From contig MLAK01001083.1 in assembly GCA_001839685.1 (NCBI GenBank), positions 1 to 34,874 of the forward strand: a DNA stretch of 34,874 bases, read 5' to 3'. Shown here piece after piece: positions 29,010 through 34,874 of this stretch. Position 1 is the stretch's first letter. Each line of letters begins with the position of its first letter. The notes under the pieces are model-generated. The model saw only the letters and a program-made list of their open reading frames with translations. It made no database searches and was not told the DNA's origin. The translations under genes and the position numbers were made by a program. This stretch comes from Tritrichomonas foetus. Lineage: Eukaryota > Parabasalia > Tritrichomonadida > Tritrichomonadidae.

Positions 29010-29558
29010 TTAGTCAAGGTGATCAAAAGTATCATAGTTTTCATTGAATTTGTCAACATGCTCTTTAATTTTCGAGCCATGTGTCCAGCCAATGAAATCT
29101 TCCATTTCTTTCGTCACGAGTGTGGCTGGATCTGTGACTACATCTGGTCCAATTTTGACGTGGCCCTGGCGCACATATTTATCAGCTTCTGTCACTTTTT
29201 CACAAAATCTTAACTTTTTGAGTACAACTGGAAGCCTTCGTCTGCAGACAGCAGCAACTGTAATGTTTTCGCATTCTGAAAGGACGGGTGATTCAATAAT
29301 TCCGAGATTATAAATTCGATCAACAAATTGCTTTGTTAAAGTGATTCTAACTTTGTCATCGGGGTCCATCTGTCTCAAAAAGTTTGCGAATTGTTGAATT
29401 TTACCAACAAGGCGATTGTAGTTATGATATTCCTCTGATGATTGGAGACAATAGCGAGCCATTATTTCTCCGATTCTGACATTGTTTTCTTTCTTCCATT
29501 GAAATAAATTTGTCTTTTTAAGGAGCTTCTGTTCGTGGTATTTAAGTTTTCGTCCCAT
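29010..29558 (-). CDS. IMP3: U3 small nucleolar ribonucleoprotein IMP3
   Basis: A 182-residue homologue of IMP3, the U3 snoRNP/small-subunit processome protein that helps pair U3 snoRNA with pre-18S rRNA in the nucleolus. It is nearly the same length as yeast Imp3 and begins with the diagnostic MGRKLKYHEQKLLKKTNLFQW. The middle has YHNYNRLVGKIQQFANFL. The S4-type RNA-binding domain is at about 109-170: AVCRRRLPVVLKKLRF, YVRQGHVKIGPDVV, DPATLVTKEMEDFI. The C-terminus, GWTHGSKIKEHV and an acidic end, also fits the family. All conserved regions are present. The stop codon lies in TAAA. A TCATACATTA initiator sits one base upstream of the ATG, giving a very short leader. Confidence 0.95.
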   Translation of the reverse strand: MGRKLKYHEQKLLKKTNLFQWKKENNVRIGEIMARYCLQSSEEYHNYNRLVGKIQQFANFLRQMDPDDKVRITLTKQFVDRIYNLGIIESPVLSECENITVAAVCRRRLPVVLKKLRFCEKVTEADKYVRQGHVKIGPDVVTDPATLVTKEMEDFIGWTHGSKIKEHVDKFNENYDTFDHLD

Positions 29559-29559
29559 T

Positions 29560-29569
29560 TAATGTATGA
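29560..29569 (-). promoter_or_regulatory. Inr-like element TCATACATTA
   Basis: On the minus strand this TCA element lies immediately before the IMP3 ATG. If transcription starts at the A of TCA, the leader is under ten bases long. Confidence 0.5.
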
Positions 29570-29812
29570 CCATAGAATCTAAAATCTTCGCTGTGACCAA
29601 ATAATACATCAAAAAGTTGAATCTTGATGATATGTGAGATAAAACATTTGTGAATTGTGAGTCAATTTGGTCAAACTATATCAACAGATGACATAGAATT
29701 TGCATCAATATCTGGTAATAAAATTTTAAATGACATGTAAAAGGATATGTATAAAAATAAATAATTACTAATAAAAAAAATAATCACAAATTTCTCGAAA
29801 ATAAAAACAAAT

Positions 29813-32800
29813 TTATGTATTAACAACAACTCTAGATAAAACTTTCACAGTATATATTTGCTCAATCATTCCAAAGCTACAAATAACAGGTACACCTTTC
29901 CTAACTTCAAAGTCCATTGGTTGAAGATGCTTTGCTACTTGTTCACCGACTTGAATAACTCCAATTTCGCCTTCGACTTGCATTCTATGAGCGAGTTCAA
30001 CAAAATCACCAAAAATCTCAAACGTTGGCATCATTTGATCAAGTAGGCTTCCAATTATTGGTCCACCTGCATTGATGCCAATTCTCAGATGTAAATCAAT
30101 ATCAAGCTCTTCATTTATATTTTCTACTTCTTCAAGCATTTTTGAGCAGAAATAAACAGCTTGAATTGCCTGTTCCCTTCGATCACAATGATAAGAAAAC
30201 ATTCCACTAATTGCAACAAATTGCTCAACATTCATTTTCAAAATTGAAATTGCTGGAAATCCTGCAGCTATTTGCTCAAAGCCATCATAAACAGTTTTCA
30301 AGTTCTGCATAAGCTGCTGTGGAGAAAGAGTATGAACATATTCAGTCAATCCAGAAACTTCAATCATTATTACTGTTGCTTCATCTGAATAGAAAACTCT
30401 TTCTTGATTCGAAACATCTTTAGGAATCAAGCTTCTTAATAATTTATTGGTTCGCGATTTGGCTTTTTGCAGGGCTTTAACAAGTTCTGTTTCTTTTGAT
30501 AAATCACGCAATAAAAGTGCAAATTGATCATTTCCAGATTCAACATCAGGTAAATACAAAATCGTGGCAACTGATGGTATAATCATTCCATTTTCGGTCA
30601 TGCATTTTATATTAAGAACTACATATTTTTCCTCATTTTCATTGGTTATCATTCTATTTAATGCACTATAAAACTTTTCATTTAATTTTACATTTGGTCC
30701 TGTTTCGTAAGAAGGTTCAGGAATAAGCCATGTTACTTTTCGGCCTAAAATTTGATCCGGAGTGAATCCAGTGATTTCATTCACTGACTTATTCACAGCT
30801 TGAATAATGAATTTATTATCGAGCATAACAGCGGCACAAGATGTTGCTGATAGAATAGATTCTGAAGCTGTCATTGTGATCTCTTTATCTTCATTTTTAT
30901 TGCCATTATTTATAAAGTCCATCAAAAATGATGTTGTTGCAACTGAAACTGGTGGAAGCATTAAAATCAGTTGTTTTATCGCATCAACACTTTGAATAAA
31001 TGTACGAATGAAGAATTGCTCCAATAAAAACACTAAACAACAAATAATTAATCCTGATATGCACATAGAATTAGTTCTTGAAGAAGCTGTTTGGAATCGA
31101 TCCAGTGTATAATTCGCCATTAAATATTGGAATTGCATTAAATCATCATATAAATGAATATCCAACAAATATACAATTGCTCCAAATTCAGGGGTATTCA
31201 AAAAGCTCAAATTATCTTCTATTTGGCTTTGAATCGAGTCACTTGCAATATTTAATCGATTATTTATTGACAAGCAATCGATGTGAGATGCATAAGGTGA
31301 TCTAGTTTGAGGAGAAAATTGAGGGCACTCCTTGGTATAATACATTTTATCAAATTTTTCATCAATGCCCATTAATAATACATCCATTTTATTGTGAGCT
31401 GTTCTCAAAGCTTCAATATGGCCATTCAATAGGTTCACTGCTTCTTCTTCAGTTAAAACATCTGTTGAACGTGCACAATATGTTACAAATGCACCCATTA
31501 GGGAAGATACTCGAATATTATTATAAGAAAACCATTTAAATATAAGTTTTACAATATCTATTCTTTTTGAAAAGTATAAACTTGAGGAAATTGCTAATGC
31601 AACAGTTAACATGATAGATAATACAATCACAATTGGATAAACAACCATGAGCACATTCATCTCATGGGCAGAATGAATGTTATTACCTCTAATGGATTCT
31701 CTTGTTCCTTTTAACGCTATAGGCTTATAACTCTCTACGATTAATGATGGATTTACTTTTCTCAATAAATCTGAACATTGTTTCGCTTCTTTAAAAATCA
31801 TAACGATATAATAAATGCGAAATGATATAAATAAAATGAATCCACCTGAAATAACAAGAATAAAAATGGCAATAATTAAATTTTTTTGCGCATCAATAAT
31901 TTCTTCACCTTTTTCATTTAATGTAATTTGGAGCAATTGAAAAGCTTTGGATATAGAATTTGAATTAGATATAATTTCGGCTCCAGCTTCTTTTGCATTT
32001 CCTGTGTCTGGTGCAAATACGTAAAGCCCATATAATTCGATAAAATACATTACCATTGAAAGACTTGCCCTCATTGTCAAATCTTGCGTTCTGTTTATAC
32101 TTTGTAAAAATTCGGTATTAACATCAATAAATATATGTAGCTCATCAATACTTGAATGCATGCAACTCATAATTAGACGAGTTAATATGTCAAAAGAATC
32201 TTTGAGTATTGCAGATAATCTATTTACCAACTTATATACATCAATTAGCATTGAAGGGGTTACTTTTACATCATTTATATATACACCTAGTAATGTTCGA
32301 AGATAATAAGCACCAGCAAATGATCTTACACCATAAGCAGATTGAATACCAGCTATGCATGAAATATAATTAAATGTTATTGATACTCTTGAAACCATGC
32401 TTCCTGCTAAAATAAAACTTTTAGCAGTATCTCTTATTATTGGCAAGACCGACATTATTAATATATAAATAAATATACAACTAATTAGTTGAACAATTGA
32501 TAAAACTTGTGCAAGATATAAAGAGTTTAATCGTGTTGATTTCATTCTTGTTTGTAAAGCAACACGAAGTTTTCCATGGCGATAAAGCTGAGAAACAATT
32601 TCTTCATATTTTTCTTCAAATTCTTCTTGTGAAGAATTCGATGAAGAAATGGATCCAGTTGATGATTCTGTTAGTAGACCTTTTTGTACTAAATTTCCAT
32701 GAATATTGAATATATTATTTAATAAATATTCAGGATAAATATTCACCAATGATCTAAAAGCATGATCAATCGTTAAATTCTTTCCTTGATCAAGTAACAA

Positions 32801-34456
32801 CATTTTTTTTCCAGAACTAACTGCACCAGAAAAATTGCCCATTGCTTCAATTTGGAATCTACAATACTCGTTCATAATAGATACATTGTTTGGAAATCGG
32901 TCACAAGCATCTAAAAATGCAGTATCTGTTTTTAATGTCACTTTTCTTATATAATTAAGTGATGCAAATGAAATATCTGATTTGGCATTTAATATTTCAC
33001 TCCAAAATCCACGAACTTGTGAAATTGTATCTCTTGACATTTTTTGTAAAATTCCAAGTTGAGAAGAAGCATCAGCAGACACAGAACTTTGACGAACAAC
33101 ATGAATTCTCCTCATTTGATAAATTAAGAAATCTTGTGCTAAAGTAGTCTCAGTAAATTTCGAAACAATCGATAAACAATAGCTCAAAAATTGTAATTCT
33201 GCTGGAAAAAATGCAGTAACTTTTGCAACAGCAAAAATAATATCAGGTTCTGCATAATTATCCATTAAATATCTTAGAAATGAAAAATCTAAAATTGAAT
33301 CAGCTTGGAAAGCAACACCAATATGCATATAAGTAAGTGCGTCATTTGCAGATGAAAAAATTAATGTGTCAAAATGTTCTCTTTTTGCATTATCATCTGG
33401 TTTTCCATCGCCTATGTTGGAATAAGACAACGCTGAACAACAAGAATCTCGTTTCAAACAATACCATCGATAACAGAAACAAGAAGCTAAAATAAAAACG
33501 AGAAACCCAGATGCTGGATAAATATAGACAGGCAAAAAATTTGTAAAAAGATGAACAATGGACATAATACAATTAAAAATACTCATTATACACAATCCCA
33601 TTAAATATGAATTAAATGAGAATCTCAGCATTGGTATGAAATACAAATAATACATTCTATAGAACAAAAAAATAAGATAACCAATGATTGCTGCAATATT
33701 TAGCCATTTTGGAAAAACTGATAGAATGGAAGAAACCATGGCAGCAAGTGAAATAGAAAAAACAGTTAAATATATAATTCGATCATTCCAACTTGCAAAA
33801 ATTGAACGGTCAATGACTGGAGTATCTGTTGAAAACTGGTTAACATATTTGAACTCGATTATTGAAATGATATACATTGGAATTGATGTAACAAAAAAAG
33901 CAACAGATGATGCACTGGCTCCATTCACAATTATTTCACAAAAAGATCTGCCAATATAAATTCCGTATAATGGAAGAACAGTTCCGAGGAGTGGATATAA
34001 TAAAAATCGTAAAATAATTAAATGCCACCTATTGAAAGTCCTCTTATTTTGGTAGTAAAGTGAGATGAAAACCAGAAATAAATTCGTGAATAAAAAAATC
34101 GCATATCCTGTCAAATACTGGGGGACTAAATCGAGGAAATTTGGCGTGCGAATCATATTCAGATCTGTAAATACATAAACACCTCGTAAAATGCTATATT
34201 CGTCGGATATTAATATTGATCCTGCCCAAATTGAAACGCCGAGCTCTTGAAAAATAAGGATAAGAAACTGTATTGTATATATAATGCGAGGAATGTGCCC
34301 AAATCGAGAAATTTCTGTAAAAAGCGGGAATAAAAAGGTTTCTCGAATTGCTGTGATTTTTTGTTCGTCTGTAAAATTAACAAAAGTGGTCAATCGAGTC
34401 AGTGTCGAGAGAGCAATAGAGCTTTGGCTCCTTCGACTCTCTGACATAACTGACAT
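29813..34456 (-). CDS. multi-membrane PAS/nucleotidyl cyclase-family protein
   Basis: A 1547-residue integral membrane protein of the trichomonad long-cyclase type. Residues about 45-345 contain a cluster of roughly eight membrane helices. A long soluble part follows (about 350-640), then single helices or pairs near 650-690, 865-895, 945-975 and 1130-1155. A PAS domain (about 1190-1320, AVNKSVNEITGFTPDQILGR) comes next. The class III cyclase domain is C-terminal (about 1355-1545). It would make cAMP or cGMP from ATP or GTP in response to signals sensed by the membrane or PAS parts. Key positions: both metal Asp are Glu (E1366 in MIEVSGLTEY, E1411 in LKMNVEQF). K1407 is kept, R1491 is kept, but the transition-state Asn is Glu (E1487 in FVELAHRM). 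Activity is therefore doubtful. The stop codon lies in TAAA. Confidence 0.88.
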   Translation of the reverse strand: MSVMSESRRSQSSIALSTLTRLTTFVNFTDEQKITAIRETFLFPLFTEISRFGHIPRIIYTIQFLILIFQELGVSIWAGSILISDEYSILRGVYVFTDLNMIRTPNFLDLVPQYLTGYAIFLFTNLFLVFISLYYQNKRTFNRWHLIILRFLLYPLLGTVLPLYGIYIGRSFCEIIVNGASASSVAFFVTSIPMYIISIIEFKYVNQFSTDTPVIDRSIFASWNDRIIYLTVFSISLAAMVSSILSVFPKWLNIAAIIGYLIFLFYRMYYLYFIPMLRFSFNSYLMGLCIMSIFNCIMSIVHLFTNFLPVYIYPASGFLVFILASCFCYRWYCLKRDSCCSALSYSNIGDGKPDDNAKREHFDTLIFSSANDALTYMHIGVAFQADSILDFSFLRYLMDNYAEPDIIFAVAKVTAFFPAELQFLSYCLSIVSKFTETTLAQDFLIYQMRRIHVVRQSSVSADASSQLGILQKMSRDTISQVRGFWSEILNAKSDISFASLNYIRKVTLKTDTAFLDACDRFPNNVSIMNEYCRFQIEAMGNFSGAVSSGKKMLLLDQGKNLTIDHAFRSLVNIYPEYLLNNIFNIHGNLVQKGLLTESSTGSISSSNSSQEEFEEKYEEIVSQLYRHGKLRVALQTRMKSTRLNSLYLAQVLSIVQLISCIFIYILIMSVLPIIRDTAKSFILAGSMVSRVSITFNYISCIAGIQSAYGVRSFAGAYYLRTLLGVYINDVKVTPSMLIDVYKLVNRLSAILKDSFDILTRLIMSCMHSSIDELHIFIDVNTEFLQSINRTQDLTMRASLSMVMYFIELYGLYVFAPDTGNAKEAGAEIISNSNSISKAFQLLQITLNEKGEEIIDAQKNLIIAIFILVISGGFILFISFRIYYIVMIFKEAKQCSDLLRKVNPSLIVESYKPIALKGTRESIRGNNIHSAHEMNVLMVVYPIVIVLSIMLTVALAISSSLYFSKRIDIVKLIFKWFSYNNIRVSSLMGAFVTYCARSTDVLTEEEAVNLLNGHIEALRTAHNKMDVLLMGIDEKFDKMYYTKECPQFSPQTRSPYASHIDCLSINNRLNIASDSIQSQIEDNLSFLNTPEFGAIVYLLDIHLYDDLMQFQYLMANYTLDRFQTASSRTNSMCISGLIICCLVFLLEQFFIRTFIQSVDAIKQLILMLPPVSVATTSFLMDFINNGNKNEDKEITMTASESILSATSCAAVMLDNKFIIQAVNKSVNEITGFTPDQILGRKVTWLIPEPSYETGPNVKLNEKFYSALNRMITNENEEKYVVLNIKCMTENGMIIPSVATILYLPDVESGNDQFALLLRDLSKETELVKALQKAKSRTNKLLRSLIPKDVSNQERVFYSDEATVIMIEVSGLTEYVHTLSPQQLMQNLKTVYDGFEQIAAGFPAISILKMNVEQFVAISGMFSYHCDRREQAIQAVYFCSKMLEEVENINEELDIDLHLRIGINAGGPIIGSLLDQMMPTFEIFGDFVELAHRMQVEGEIGVIQVGEQVAKHLQPMDFEVRKGVPVICSFGMIEQIYTVKVLSRVVVNT

Positions 34457-34874
34457 TGGATTTGCGATTCAGATGCGTGAAAATTTTCCGATAGAAATGC
34501 TCTCAATTTTTACGTTAATTTAATTCACCTTATACATAACGTAAAAATTAAATAATAACTTTTTGATGCACCACATAGAAATAACTGGTGGCTTAAGGTC
34601 AAACTAATTGAGGGCTATGGTGAAATATATATCTAAAAATTTTCATATTTCTTTTCCACAAGATCCAAAGCATTATCATATATTTCTACCCGAAGCATAA
34701 TGAGAAGCTTCATAAAACAACTTTATGGTAGTCATAAAATTCACTTTTAAAAAATAAATTTAGATTAAAAAACTATGATTTCAAAAAATAATCGGCATGG
34801 TATATATTATGTTTGAGTCATTACGACCCCCTAAAACGTTTCACGTCATCACCACCATCAATTCAAAAATAACC
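34457..34874. other. upstream region of cyclase gene, right edge
   Basis: No gene visible. A TCACGCAT element about 17 bases upstream of the ATG is a weak initiator candidate for the cyclase gene. The last 70 bases are slightly richer in GC but too short to interpret. Confidence 0.5.

Noticed and set aside
28826..29092. 88-codon minus-strand ORF overlapping the IMP3 3' end
   Set aside because: It begins inside the IMP3 coding region in another frame and continues into Phe/Leu-rich AT spacer.
1..34874. tRNA, rRNA or CRISPR features
   Set aside because: I saw no cloverleaf with a proper B box, no rRNA-like conserved stretch and no regularly spaced repeats. A GGTTCGATTAA near 12468 lacks the rest of a tRNA.

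Overview
The window looks like nuclear DNA of a flagellated parabasalid protist, most likely Tritrichomonas or a close relative. It is very AT-rich and its genes are intronless and separated by 0.25-2.6 kb. Several starts lie just downstream of a TCA-containing element resembling the trichomonad initiator (Inr). Several stop codons sit inside TAAA, the trichomonad 3'-end signal. The protein content also fits: an AAAP amino-acid permease, a long multi-membrane cyclase with a PAS domain, a ciliary CC2D2A homologue and a mariner transposon. The genus is an inference; no rRNA or other marker gene is present.

Layout, left to right. 0.6-1.85 kb (-): AAAP-type amino-acid transporter. 1.85-4.4 kb: non-coding, with a 49-base T run. 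4.4-6.3 kb (-): NSUN2/Trm4-type RNA cytosine-5 methyltransferase. 7.5-11 kb: two short orphan genes (+) on either side of an intact mariner copy (8127-9398), plus a doubtful small ORF at 9463-9750 (-). 11.2-12.1 kb (-): Pro/Gly/His-rich low-complexity protein. 13.06-13.39 kb (-): a small gene whose reading frame appears to break at an A14 tract. 14.1-20.6 kb (+): a coiled-coil protein, a membrane protein resembling a catalytically dead PAP2 phosphatase, a predicted surface protein with a bacterial-type 3D domain, and a HEAT-repeat protein. 20.99-22.27 kb: a second mariner copy with an identical transposase. 22.3-34.5 kb (-): CC2D2A homologue with an 835-residue Ser/Lys/acidic tail, the U3 snoRNP protein IMP3, and the 1547-residue PAS/cyclase.

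There is no operon or shared pathway; each gene appears to have its own promoter. Housekeeping genes (NSUN2, IMP3), cilium biology (CC2D2A), signalling (cyclase) and surface biology (3D protein, permease) are mixed, as is usual in trichomonads. The best leads are the membrane-anchored 3D-domain protein (a possible peptidoglycan-directed enzyme acquired from bacteria), the repeated hydrophobic-Leu-Ser motif in the CC2D2A tail (possibly SUMO-interacting), the conservative Asp-to-Glu changes at the cyclase metal sites, the small gene apparently split at a homopolymer, and the pair of near-identical mariners, one of which carries a 14-bp insertion close to an ambiguous base.
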